Origin: Enhygromyxa salina
Lineage (GTDB): Bacteria > Myxococcota_A > Polyangia > Nannocystales > Nannocystaceae
NCBI RefSeq assembly: GCF_000737335.2
Contig: NZ_JMCC02000008.1
Span: 57,965 to 121,964, forward strand
DNA length: 64,000 bases
Direction of reading: 5' to 3'
Below, in pieces: positions 8,043-17,501 of this stretch. A program made the position numbers and the translations under genes. The notes under the pieces were generated by a model that did no database searches, was not told the origin of the DNA, and saw only the letters and a list, made by a program, of their open reading frames with translations. Position 1 is the first letter of the stretch. Each line of letters begins with the position of its first letter.

Positions 8043-9172
8043 GAGGGGTCTCCGTCTGCGTCACCAGCCGCGGCGCGGGGCTTGGGCGCGGGCTGGCCAT
8101 ACACGCGCAGCCGCGCGACGCCGCCGTCGGGAAAGGTCTCGAGCCGCACGTGCGTGAACGGGCCGCGGGCCTCGAGCTCGCTGATGAACTCGCGGCGATC
8201 GGGACCCAGCGCGTGCTCGGCAACGATCCGCTCCCAGCGATCCGCGGCGATCGACGAGGGCGGCAGCACCTCGTGCCAGCCGCCGTGGGACCGATCTTGG
8301 CCCAGCAGATCGGCCAAGCTCGCCCCGGGCGCGTGCACGCCCCACACCGAGCAGCGCTGGGCGTTGTTGCCGTGAAAGTGGCCGGTGTCGACCTCGATCA
8401 CGCTGAGGCTGCCGGCCGCGCCGAGCTCGAGCAGGATCCAGTCGTGGCCGGGGCCGCGCTTGCGCCGGGTCTCCCAGCCGCCGCCCATGTACGTGGACCG
8501 GCCCGGCGCGATCAGGTTGTTCATGGGCGAGAAGAACATGTCGCTGCAAGCCAGCGCCCGGCCGCCGTTGCGCAGCGCGGCCAGGTCGACGTCGCCGGGG
8601 GAGATCGTTGGGTGCGTGGCTTGGTCGGGCTGGCGATCCCAATTGGGGATCACCCGGCCCATCGCGCGCAGCCGCGCGACGCCGCCGTCTGGGGTGATCG
8701 TCAGGCGCAGGTGGGTGATCGGGCGCGACTGCGTGACCGTGAACAGGTTGTGGCTGCCAGGCGCGAGCGCCGACTGCTCGAGCACGGGGAACCACTCTGG
8801 GCTGTCGGCCGCGGGCAGCTTGTCAACGGTGCGGGCGCCGGGGCAGTGGCACGCGTCGACCCGCGCGAGCGGGGCGTGGTTGCCAAGGAAGTGGCTGGTG
8901 TCCAGGTTCAGCGCGTGCAGCTGCCCGCGCACGCCAAGCTGAATCACGCACCAATCTTCGCCGACCGATCGCCGGCGGCGGCTCTCCCAGCCGTCCATCC
9001 ACTTGCCGCGCTCGGTGTAGCGATCGGGATCGAAGATCGCCGGGGTCGTCGTGAGCAGGTTCGAGGCCTCGGCGAAGAATTCGTTGCTGCAGCCGAGCAC
9101 CTCGGCGCCAAAGCTGGCGCTGGCGAGATCGACGAGGGCAGGGAAGCTGGGGGCGGGAGGGGCGGTGATCAT
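8039..9172 (-). CDS. alc: Allantoicase
   Basis: 377 residues from the ATG at 9172, overlapping the allantoinase stop as ATGA. It hydrolyses allantoate to ureidoglycolate and urea. The protein shows the two internal repeats of the family. The first begins 'FGAEVLGCSNEFFAEASNLL' and the second, near residue 190, 'GRALACSDMFFSPMNNLI'. Each is followed by 'GWE(S/T)RR(K)R' and 'IEVDTGHFHGNN'-type stretches. A longer upstream frame gives only an Arg/Pro-rich extension and was not used. Confidence 0.95.
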   Translation of the reverse strand: MITAPPAPSFPALVDLASASFGAEVLGCSNEFFAEASNLLTTTPAIFDPDRYTERGKWMDGWESRRRRSVGEDWCVIQLGVRGQLHALNLDTSHFLGNHAPLARVDACHCPGARTVDKLPAADSPEWFPVLEQSALAPGSHNLFTVTQSRPITHLRLTITPDGGVARLRAMGRVIPNWDRQPDQATHPTISPGDVDLAALRNGGRALACSDMFFSPMNNLIAPGRSTYMGGGWETRRKRGPGHDWILLELGAAGSLSVIEVDTGHFHGNNAQRCSVWGVHAPGASLADLLGQDRSHGGWHEVLPPSSIAADRWERIVAEHALGPDRREFISELEARGPFTHVRLETFPDGGVARLRVYGQPAPKPRAAAGDADGDPS

Positions 9173-10563
9173 GGGGTGCGTAGCAGCGGACGGCCGCGGG
9201 GGGCGGCGGCGAAGTGGGGGGTGCGATCGATGGCGTAGATCAGCTGGCCGCGCAACCACGTCCGGTGGATCCGGCCGCGCACGCGTCGGCCGAGCCACGG
9301 CGAGACCTTGTGGCGAAAGTGCAGGTGCTCGGCGCCAACGGTGAACTCTTGGTCGGGATCAAACGCGAACAGATCCGCGTCGTGGCCTTTGGCGATCGCG
9401 CCCTTGTGACCGGCGAGCCCGGTCATGCGCGCCGGGGCTGCGCTCATCCACTCGACCAGAGACTCGAGCGCGACGCCGCGCCGCGACGCCTCGGCCCACA
9501 CGCTGGACAGCCCGAGCGAGAGCGAGGCGATGCCGCCCCACGCCTCCATGAACCCGCCGGCCTTGAGGTCGGGCGTGCACGGCGAGTGATCCGTGACGAC
9601 CAGATCGATGACCCCCTCGCGCAGCGCGGACCACAGCCCCTCGCGGTTGGCGGCCTCGCGCACGGGCGGCGCGCACTTGAACAGGGTCGCGTCGGGGGGG
9701 ACCTCTTCGGCGCACAGGCACAGGTAGTGCGGGCAGGTCTCGACGGTGATCGGCAGGCCTTCGGCCCTGGCTGCGCGCAGCGATGGGATCGCGCTGGCGG
9801 CCGAGAGGTGCACGATGTGGACCGCGCACCCGGTCTCGCGGCACAGGCGGATCAGCAGGGCGATCGCGGCCTCTTCCCACGCGGCGGGGCGCGCGTGCAG
9901 CCAGCACTCGTAGCGGGATGGATCTTCGTTGGGGGCCTGCGACGGGTCGGCGTGGACTGGGCCCTCGAGCTCGGCGTGGGCCAGCAGCGGGATCCCAGCC
10001 TTGGCCAGGGCGACCATCGCCTCGCGCAAGGTCGCCTCGTCGCTGGCCGGGAACTCGTCGATGCCCGAGTCGCACAAGAACGCCTTGGCCCCCAGGATCC
10101 CGCGGGCGGCCAGGCCCGGGAGCTCGCCCGCGTTGCCCGGGACGACGCCACCCCAGAACCCCGCGTCGATCCACAGGCAGCTGCGACAGTCCGCGAGCTT
10201 GGCCTCGAGGCCCGCGACCGTGGTCGTGACCGGCAGACAGTTGAGCGGCATGTCGACGAGGGTCGTGACCCCGCCAGCGGCGGCCGCAGCGGTCGCGGTG
10301 TCAAACCCTTCCCAGTGCGTGCGGCCCGGTTGGTTGACGTGCACGTGGCAGTCGACCAAGCCGGGCAGCAGCGCGAGCTCGCCCAGATCTACGCGGGCCA
10401 AGCCGGCCGGGACGGCCGTGATCTCGACGACGTCGAGGATCCGCTCACCCTCGATGATGACCGCCGCCGGGCCGACGCCTTCGGGGGTGTAGACCCGCTC
10501 GCTGGTGATGACGTGGCGATCGCTCGCTTCGATTGGCATGTCGCTCATCTGTTTGGGGCCCAT
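9169..10563 (-). CDS. allB: Allantoinase
   Basis: 464 residues, cyclic-amidohydrolase family. It opens the hydantoin ring of allantoin to give allantoate. The metal-binding 'DCHVHVNQPGRTHWEGF' lies near residue 70. The bridging Lys probably lies in 'ILGAKAFLCDSG', with later His ligands in 'LLAHAELE' and 'VHIVHLS' and the Asp in 'VVTDHSPC'. It follows puuD by 17 nt and precedes allantoicase with a 4-nt overlap. A second start (MSDMPIEA) five codons in is possible. Confidence 0.95.
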   Translation of the reverse strand: MGPKQMSDMPIEASDRHVITSERVYTPEGVGPAAVIIEGERILDVVEITAVPAGLARVDLGELALLPGLVDCHVHVNQPGRTHWEGFDTATAAAAAGGVTTLVDMPLNCLPVTTTVAGLEAKLADCRSCLWIDAGFWGGVVPGNAGELPGLAARGILGAKAFLCDSGIDEFPASDEATLREAMVALAKAGIPLLAHAELEGPVHADPSQAPNEDPSRYECWLHARPAAWEEAAIALLIRLCRETGCAVHIVHLSAASAIPSLRAARAEGLPITVETCPHYLCLCAEEVPPDATLFKCAPPVREAANREGLWSALREGVIDLVVTDHSPCTPDLKAGGFMEAWGGIASLSLGLSSVWAEASRRGVALESLVEWMSAAPARMTGLAGHKGAIAKGHDADLFAFDPDQEFTVGAEHLHFRHKVSPWLGRRVRGRIHRTWLRGQLIYAIDRTPHFAAAPRGRPLLRTP

Positions 10564-10580
10564 CTTTCAGGGTGCGTCTT

Positions 10581-11789
10581 TCAGGGCGCGTCAGCGACCG
10601 CGTTGACGTCGGCGCCCTGGGCGATCCAAGCCGCGATGATGTCGCGCTCTTCGTCGGTCATCCCGGTTTGATTCGCCAGTGGCATGGTCTTGGCGATCAC
10701 GACCACGCTGTTGATGCGTGGGGCCAGGCGCACGATGTGCTTGGGATCGTCGAACATGACCCCCTGCGGCGCCGCTTTGTAGGCCGCGTGGGTTGGCGAG
10801 GCCGAGTGACAGGTCACGCAGCGATCACCGACGATCGTGCGCACCTCTTCAAACGTGACCGTGCGGTAGTCTGCGTAGCTCTTGGGCTTGGTCACGAACG
10901 CCAGCGCGAGCATCGCCACGGCCGCGGCGGGGAGCAGCCAGACGTTGGAGATCCCGCGCCCGCGCAGGTTGAACCAGTGTCGGGTGCCGCCGCCGATCAA
11001 CGACAGCGCCGCGAGGATCGCCCAGCTCCACCCGTGGCCGTAGGTGAACGGGAAGTGGTTGCTGATCATGATGAACAGCACCGGCAGCGTCATGTAGTTG
11101 TTGTGCAGCGAGCGCTGGCCCGCGTCGTGGTTCCACTTGGGATCGGGCTGGGTGCCGGCGACCATCGCCGCGACGGTCTTGCGCTGGTTGGGGATGATGA
11201 CGAAGAACACGTTGGCCGCCATCATGGTCCCGAGCATCGCGCCAACGTGGATGTAGGCGGCGCGGCTGCCAAAGGTCATGAACAGGCCATAGGCCACGCC
11301 GGTCATCGCCGCGAACCCAACCAGCGCGAACACCCCCGCCATGCGCCCAAGCGGCGATCGGCAGGCGAGGTCATACACGACCCAACCGACGATCAGCGAG
11401 CCCACGCCGATCCCAACCGCGACGGCCGGGGACAGCTCGCGGACGGCGGCGTCGACCAAGAACTGATCGCTGTCGAGGTAATAGACGAAGGTCAACAACA
11501 GCGCGCCCGTGATCCAGGTCAGGTACGCCTCCCACTTGAACCAGTGCAGGACCTTGGGCAGCTGCGCGGGCGCGACCTTGTACTTGAGCACTCGGTAAAA
11601 GTGCCCGCCGTGGATCGACCACAGCTCGCCGTCGACCCCCTCGCCGCCGACCCCGTCCGGGTGCTCGGGCGGGCGGATGTGGTTGTTGAGCCAGTTGAAG
11701 TAAAACGAGGTCCCGATCCAGGCCGCGCCGAAGATCAGGTGGGCCCAGCGGACCACGAGCTCGAGCCAGTCGATGGCGTAGGTTCCCAT
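10581..11789 (-). CDS. puuD: Membrane urate hydroxylase/oxidase with c-type cytochrome domain
   Basis: 402 residues from the ATG at 11789 (MGTYAIDW). About eight membrane helices precede a C-terminal cytochrome c domain with one heme site CVTCH near residue 325 and a probable distal Met in 'AKTMPLANQTGMT'. This is the PuuD type of urate oxidase. It converts urate to 5-hydroxyisourate and passes electrons to the respiratory chain rather than making hydrogen peroxide. It is first in the operon, so all steps from urate to ureidoglycolate are encoded behind one promoter. The 50 nt upstream, before the convergently ending CoA-binding gene, must hold that promoter. Confidence 0.93.
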   Translation of the reverse strand: MGTYAIDWLELVVRWAHLIFGAAWIGTSFYFNWLNNHIRPPEHPDGVGGEGVDGELWSIHGGHFYRVLKYKVAPAQLPKVLHWFKWEAYLTWITGALLLTFVYYLDSDQFLVDAAVRELSPAVAVGIGVGSLIVGWVVYDLACRSPLGRMAGVFALVGFAAMTGVAYGLFMTFGSRAAYIHVGAMLGTMMAANVFFVIIPNQRKTVAAMVAGTQPDPKWNHDAGQRSLHNNYMTLPVLFIMISNHFPFTYGHGWSWAILAALSLIGGGTRHWFNLRGRGISNVWLLPAAAVAMLALAFVTKPKSYADYRTVTFEEVRTIVGDRCVTCHSASPTHAAYKAAPQGVMFDDPKHIVRLAPRINSVVVIAKTMPLANQTGMTDEERDIIAAWIAQGADVNAVADAP

Positions 11790-11839
11790 GCGCGTGGCCG
11801 GGATGATTGCACGAGTCCGGCCGATTTTGGGCCAGGGGG

Positions 11840-12264
11840 CTACATCTGACGGTGCTCGGCGAGCGTGCAGCGATCCTGAACGACCTCGATCCCGGCCGCG
11901 ATCAGCTGGGCGGCGACCTCGTCGTTGCGGATCCCCAGCTGAAACCACACGACGCGCGGTCGCGGCTGCATGCCAAGGAGATCGGCGAGGTGCTGGGGCA
12001 GGGCGCGCGGGTGGCGAAACACATCGACGATGTCGATCGGCCGCTGAAGCCCAGCCAGGTTGGGTTCGAAGGGCGCGCCCCAGCGGGACTCGCCGACGTG
12101 CAGGGGGTTGACCGGGATGATCTGGTAGCCGACCGCGTGGAGGTAGTCCGGCACGTAGAAGGCTGGACGCTCCGGTTTGAGCGAGGCACCAAGCACCGCG
12201 ATCGTGCGCGCTTGGGTCAAGATCTCGCGCACCCGCGCGACGCTGTCGACCTCACCGACGACGC

Positions 12265-12268
<4 letters not shown>
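11840..12268 (-). CDS. CoA-binding domain protein (YccU-like)
   Basis: 142 residues from the ATG at 12268, which overlaps the stop of the upstream gene as ATGA. A single Rossmann-type CoA-binding domain: 'TIAVLGASLKPERPAFYVP' at the N-terminus, 'GYQIIPVNP', 'DIVDVFR', and 'VWFQLGIRNDEVAAQLIAAG' with the C-terminal 'DRCTLAEH'. Length fits the stand-alone family, whose cellular role is not settled. Confidence 0.9.
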
Positions 12269-13119
<851 letters not shown>

Positions 13120-13150
13120 GACCGCAGCTTAGCAGCTTGGGGGGGGCGGC

Positions 13151-13840
13151 TCAGCCCTGATTGATCTCGATTGAGCCGGTCCCGCCAGCGCTGCTGTCGA
13201 GGTTGATGAGCAGGATCTCGCCCTCGGACATTGGGATGATCAGGTCCTGCTGGGGCATGCATTCGTCCGAGAGGATCGGGAAGCAGTCGTACTCGCTGAA
13301 CTCCAGCAGCCAGCCGTCCAAGCCATTCGAGAGCAAGGTGAACACGTAGGTGCCCGTCGACGGCGCGACGAATTGGTAGACTTGGTCGGGGCCGGTGCCG
13401 TCTAGCGAGCCGCAGCTGGACGTGAAGGTGTTGGATGCATCGGTGATGTCGACCGCGTTGCTGCCGAAGGTGAGCGGCAGCGCTTCGACGGCCTCGGGGC
13501 ACACGGGCGGCCCGCCGTAGTCGGCCCCGCTCGATTCGGTGTCGGTCTCGGTGTCGCCGTCGCCGTCGCCGAGGGTCGTGCCGCTCTCGGTGGTCGTCGG
13601 GTCGGTGGTCGTGCCGCTCTCGCTGGTGGTCGTGTCGGTGTCGGTGCCGGTGGTGGCGGTGGTCTCGCCCGCGTCGTCCGGCTCGGGCTTGCACGCCAGC
13701 AACATCAAGCCAGCCGCGAGCGCGACCGAGGAGATCCGGGCCGAGGTCGGTGCCGGCGTGACAGCCAGCGGGACCGCGCAAAATGGACAGGCGAGCGCGT
13801 CAGTGCGGACGTGGCGATGGCAGCCAGAGCAAGGGATCAT
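13151..13840 (-). CDS. Zinc-ribbon-headed, membrane-anchored protein with Thr/Asp linker
   Basis: 229 residues from the ATG at 13840. The N-terminus is a four-Cys ribbon ('CSGCHRHVRTDALACPFC', residues 4-21), followed by a hydrophobic segment ending GLMLLAC near residue 50. A Thr/Ser/Asp/Gly linker and a beta-rich extracellular domain (about 125-229) follow, resembling a PPC-like or beta-sandwich fold ('QVYQFVAPSTGTYVFTLLS'). A lipobox-like Cys inside a membrane anchor behind a cytoplasmic zinc ribbon is an odd order. Either the segment is a signal anchor, or the ribbon belongs to an unusually long n-region. The product is unknown. Confidence 0.75.
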   Translation of the reverse strand: MIPCSGCHRHVRTDALACPFCAVPLAVTPAPTSARISSVALAAGLMLLACKPEPDDAGETTATTGTDTDTTTSESGTTTDPTTTESGTTLGDGDGDTETDTESSGADYGGPPVCPEAVEALPLTFGSNAVDITDASNTFTSSCGSLDGTGPDQVYQFVAPSTGTYVFTLLSNGLDGWLLEFSEYDCFPILSDECMPQQDLIIPMSEGEILLINLDSSAGGTGSIEINQG

Positions 13841-13938
13841 CGCGCCAGTGTACCAGAGCGGCAGCGACGCGAGAACGAGTCTAGCGAATGTCGTCGCAAG
13901 CGGGCGAGCAGCCCTCGCCCGCGCGCACAACACCCCGC

Positions 13939-15873
13939 TCAGTCGTCCCAGACGTATTGGTTCTCAATCACGAAGTCGCGCGGGTGGGGGGCGGGCACCC
14001 GCATGAACCCGACCCGGTCGCCGTCCAGCGGCTCGGGCACGATCCGGCAGTCGGGCTCGCAGCGCAGCGTCTGCATCCAGTGGTAGCGCAGCACCACGTC
14101 ACGGTCCGGATCGGTCCCAGACACCGCGATCCGGTTGACGCTCGCGTCGACGCGACCGGGCCCGTCGAGCAGGGCGATCTTCACGTTGACCCGGTACACG
14201 ATCATGCCGTTGACGAAGCCCTCGCGGGTGAGCAGGCGCGGGTGTTTCTCCCACCACGGATGCAGTTCCGACTTGGGCACGACCACCCAACCCACCGCGT
14301 AGGTCTGCAAATAGCGCTGGAACGCGTCGGGTGAATACGGCGGCGCGCCGGCGTGGCGAAACCAATTCGCGTCGCTGTGCTGGATGTTGCGGACCCGGAA
14401 CCCGCCAATGATCTGCGCGTTGGTGCGCGCCATCAGGTACTCGCCCTGGACTTGGTCGGTCACGAGCCAGCGCGACTGTCCGTCGTCATGTTCGTCGATC
14501 CACGCGATCAGCTGCTCCCAGTCGTCTTGCTGGTCATACCGATAGCTGGGGGTGTAGGCGTGGCCGAGGGTGTTCATCAGGATCTCGACGCCGTCATCGG
14601 ACGCTTGGGTGGCGCGCATCGAAGGGACGAAAAAGTACGCAGCGTCGCGGACCAGCAGCGCGGCGGCCAGCGTGGCCAAGATCGCCATCAGCGCGCGGCC
14701 CCCGTCTCGCCCCCCGTCTCGCCCCCCGTCTCGCCAGGGACGGGCCGCGATCGTCTGCGCCAACCACCACCCAGCCGGGATCGTCAGCGCAAACCCGAGC
14801 GGCAGCGCGTGGCGGTAGGGCTGGATCTGCGCGGCCGGGGTGTAGCCGCCCAGGTACGTCAGCGCAGCCATGCACCCGATCAGCACGATCAGCGGCAGCC
14901 AGCGCCGATCGGCTTGGCGCCGCCAGCTTCGCAGCGCGAACACGGTGGCGCCCGCGGCCAACAAGCGCACGCCCGTGTGCGGGCCGATCATGCCCTGGGT
15001 GCTGGGGTCGTGGAGCAGGCCGAGCGCGTCGTAGGCAACGAACTCGATCCCTCCCTGCTCGTAGAACGCCGAGTCCAAGATGTAGTGAAAAAATCGCTGG
15101 GCGGTCCGCAGCCACCAAAAATTGCCGGCCACGGTGAGCCCGGCGATGCCCCAGGTGATCGCGTGATCGGCCGGGCTCAGATCCCGCTCGATCCACGCCG
15201 CGCGGGCGTACATGGCCAGCATCGGGGCCACGAGGATGAAGAACATGTAGGGGTGCAGGAGGTGGCCCAGCGCCATGCACAGCCCACAAGCCAGGGCGAA
15301 CACGGGCCGCCGATCCTCGAGCCAGCGGTAGCACAGCGCGAGGGGCAACAGCGCAAAGTAGGACACCTGCACGTAGGTGACCGTGCCGATGAACCACATC
15401 CAGTGCGTGAACGAATCAAACGACCACAGCAGCACGCACAGGGTCGTGCTGGCGAGCGCCGCCCAGCGATTGAAACCAAAGGTCCGCGCGGCCGCGTACA
15501 CGACCACCGGCATGCCCAGGTGCACCAACAACACGTAGGCGTTGTAGGCCCGGCCCTGCCCAACGCCGAGCTTGGTCAGGGCGTACGTCCACAGCTCCCA
15601 GCCCTTGACGTCGGCGTCGAACAGCACGCCGTTGGGGGCCCCTGCGAGCAGCTGCACGTCGTAGACCCAGTGCTGGCCGTAGCCCTCGAGCCCCTCGATG
15701 ACGTGCCGGACTTGGTTGGCGTGGGTCGCAAAGTCGCCGCGCGTGAACGGGTGCTCGGGCAGCGGCAGCGCGGTAGCGAAGAAGTAGGTCACCAGCGCCA
15801 GGTGGGCACCGAAGACCAGCATGAGCGCGATGACGAACACCAGGCTGACGCGCCCGCGCCCAGGCTCGCTCAC
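13939..15873 (-). CDS. Multi-pass membrane protein, GT-C glycosyltransferase-like
   Basis: 644 residues from a GTG at 15873 that overlaps the TGA of the upstream UbiA gene (GTGA). The N-terminal helix is followed by an acidic first loop 'TRGDFATHANQVRHV', a position that in GT-C enzymes carries the catalytic Asp. About ten more helices follow, then a soluble C-terminal domain of about 200 residues. Three 12-nt repeats encode RDGGRDGGRDGG near residue 395. GT-C enzymes transfer sugars from lipid-linked donors in the membrane. Coupling to a prenyltransferase gene would fit, but neither substrate is known. Confidence 0.65.
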   Translation of the reverse strand: MSEPGRGRVSLVFVIALMLVFGAHLALVTYFFATALPLPEHPFTRGDFATHANQVRHVIEGLEGYGQHWVYDVQLLAGAPNGVLFDADVKGWELWTYALTKLGVGQGRAYNAYVLLVHLGMPVVVYAAARTFGFNRWAALASTTLCVLLWSFDSFTHWMWFIGTVTYVQVSYFALLPLALCYRWLEDRRPVFALACGLCMALGHLLHPYMFFILVAPMLAMYARAAWIERDLSPADHAITWGIAGLTVAGNFWWLRTAQRFFHYILDSAFYEQGGIEFVAYDALGLLHDPSTQGMIGPHTGVRLLAAGATVFALRSWRRQADRRWLPLIVLIGCMAALTYLGGYTPAAQIQPYRHALPLGFALTIPAGWWLAQTIAARPWRDGGRDGGRDGGRALMAILATLAAALLVRDAAYFFVPSMRATQASDDGVEILMNTLGHAYTPSYRYDQQDDWEQLIAWIDEHDDGQSRWLVTDQVQGEYLMARTNAQIIGGFRVRNIQHSDANWFRHAGAPPYSPDAFQRYLQTYAVGWVVVPKSELHPWWEKHPRLLTREGFVNGMIVYRVNVKIALLDGPGRVDASVNRIAVSGTDPDRDVVLRYHWMQTLRCEPDCRIVPEPLDGDRVGFMRVPAPHPRDFVIENQYVWDD

Positions 15874-16718
15874 TGACCGCCCCCAAAGTACACGAACGCC
15901 GCCTCCGCGAGCATGGCCAGGCCCAGGGTGATCCGCACCTGGTTCCAGTAGCGATCGATCGCCCGCGCTTGGTCCCGACCCGCTTGGTCCGGCTGGGTCG
16001 GCGCCAGTCGCAGGGGGATCAGCGCGGCCAGCAGCGGCAGCGCGGCGATCCACCAGCTAAAGCAGACCCCAGCGTAGAGCCCCGCGGCGAGCATCAGCGC
16101 GCGGGCGAGCAGGTGCGCGCGCGGGCGGCCCAACACCACCGCGGTGGTCCGCACGCCGGCGGACTTGTCTGTGTCGTGATCCCGCATGACCTGGATCGAC
16201 TCGAACACCCCCGAGAACAACCCGAGCTGACCGAGCAACAGCCAGCCCTCTGGGTGCCCCGGCGCCAGCCCGACCAGGGGCATCGCCACACCCCACGCGA
16301 TCATGGCCAGCACATCCAAGCCGGGCAGCCGCTTGAGCCCGGCCGAGTAGGCCCAACACACGCCGCCGCCGGCCGCGAGCGCGAGCAGCAGCCCGCCGCC
16401 CCACCACAGCGCCATGGCGATCAGCACGACGACCAAGCCCAGCTGCGCGGTCAGGCCAGCGCGCAGGTGGGTGGCCAAGTACGCGTTCTTGGTCTGATCC
16501 TTGCCGGCCGCCGCCAGATCGTCGTCGAGGTCGTACCAGTCGTTGTTGAGGTACACGAGCAGGTTGAGCAAGAACGCGAACGCGCCGCGATACCCAACCT
16601 CGGGCCAGCTCAGGTGACAGGCGATGGCGATCGCCAGCGCGCCCGCGATGTTGGCCATCTCCAGACGACGCAGGCGGAAGCTCGCCACGTCGAGCAGGAT
16701 CTTGAGCGCGGGCGGCAT
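15870..16718 (-). CDS. UbiA-family prenyltransferase
   Basis: 282 residues from the ATG at 16718. It carries the two Asp-rich motifs of the UbiA superfamily: 'NNDWYDLDDD' (NxxxDxxxD) near residue 55 and 'RDHDTDKSAG' (DxxxD) near residue 175, with about eight membrane helices. These enzymes join a prenyl chain to an aromatic or other acceptor in the inner membrane. The downstream neighbour is the GT-C-like protein, with translational coupling. The specific acceptor cannot be assigned. Confidence 0.9.
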   Translation of the reverse strand: MPPALKILLDVASFRLRRLEMANIAGALAIAIACHLSWPEVGYRGAFAFLLNLLVYLNNDWYDLDDDLAAAGKDQTKNAYLATHLRAGLTAQLGLVVVLIAMALWWGGGLLLALAAGGGVCWAYSAGLKRLPGLDVLAMIAWGVAMPLVGLAPGHPEGWLLLGQLGLFSGVFESIQVMRDHDTDKSAGVRTTAVVLGRPRAHLLARALMLAAGLYAGVCFSWWIAALPLLAALIPLRLAPTQPDQAGRDQARAIDRYWNQVRITLGLAMLAEAAFVYFGGGQ

Positions 16719-16812
16719 GGCGGGCCCGCGGATGGTCACACACTCGCGCGCCCGTGAGAACAAGCGACCGCGACTTGGGCCGAGCGCGCAGCCGAACCTG
16801 GGCCGCCCGCGA

Positions 16813-17379
16813 TCAGCTCGCGGCTGCGACCCCGGCTGCGACGTAGAGATCGTCGACGTCGAGCGAGTAATCGATCGAGCGCAGCGGCGCGTGGGCGCCC
16901 GCGTCGTGCGCGGAGTGGATCCATCCTTCGTCGGTGCGGGTCCAGACCTCGACGCGCCGACGGTCCTGCGCGACCAAGACATACTCGCACAGCGACTCGA
17001 GCTGTTGATAGTAGAGCCGCTTTTGTTCGCGATCGTAGCGCTCGGTCGCGGGGCTGAGCACCTCGACGATGATCCGTGGATTCGTCACGTGTGAGGGCGA
17101 CTCGGCGTCGCGCTGCACTGGGTCACACACGACCGCCACGTCCGGGTAGGTAGCGACCTCGGCGGCGCGAATGCTGATCTGGAGATCCGATCCGTAGGGG
17201 CGGCACGGACCCCCACGCAAGTGGGCGAACAACAAGCTTGCGAGCGCCGTAGCGAGCGCCGCGTGCTCGACCGTGCCGCCAGCCATGGCGAAGATCTCGC
17301 CGGCCACATACTCGTGCTTGACCTCGCGGCTGCGGGCTTCGAGCTCGAGGTACTCGGCGAAGGTGTATCGAGGTCGCAC
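16813..17379 (-). CDS. Uma2-family (DUF820) putative restriction-endonuclease-fold protein
   Basis: 188 residues with the PD-(D/E)xK-like core of the Uma2 family: 'LELEARSREVKHEYVAGEI' at the N-terminus, 'TYPDVAVVCDP' near residue 80 and 'IIVEVLSPATERYDREQK' near 103-120, which supplies the E-x-K-like residues. The family is very common in cyanobacteria and myxobacteria and its biological job is not established. It stands alone between UbiA and the flavoprotein gene. Confidence 0.9.
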   Translation of the reverse strand: MRPRYTFAEYLELEARSREVKHEYVAGEIFAMAGGTVEHAALATALASLLFAHLRGGPCRPYGSDLQISIRAAEVATYPDVAVVCDPVQRDAESPSHVTNPRIIVEVLSPATERYDREQKRLYYQQLESLCEYVLVAQDRRRVEVWTRTDEGWIHSAHDAGAHAPLRSIDYSLDVDDLYVAAGVAAAS

Positions 17380-17501
17380 AGCGGCTCGCAGGGCGACCCC
17401 AGGCTAGCACGACGCCGGCCCAGCGACCCTGCTGGGAGCTGCGACACTGCCATTGGACCTCAGTGCCGTGCATGGCCCGGAGCGGACTTTCGGGTTCGGT
17501 A

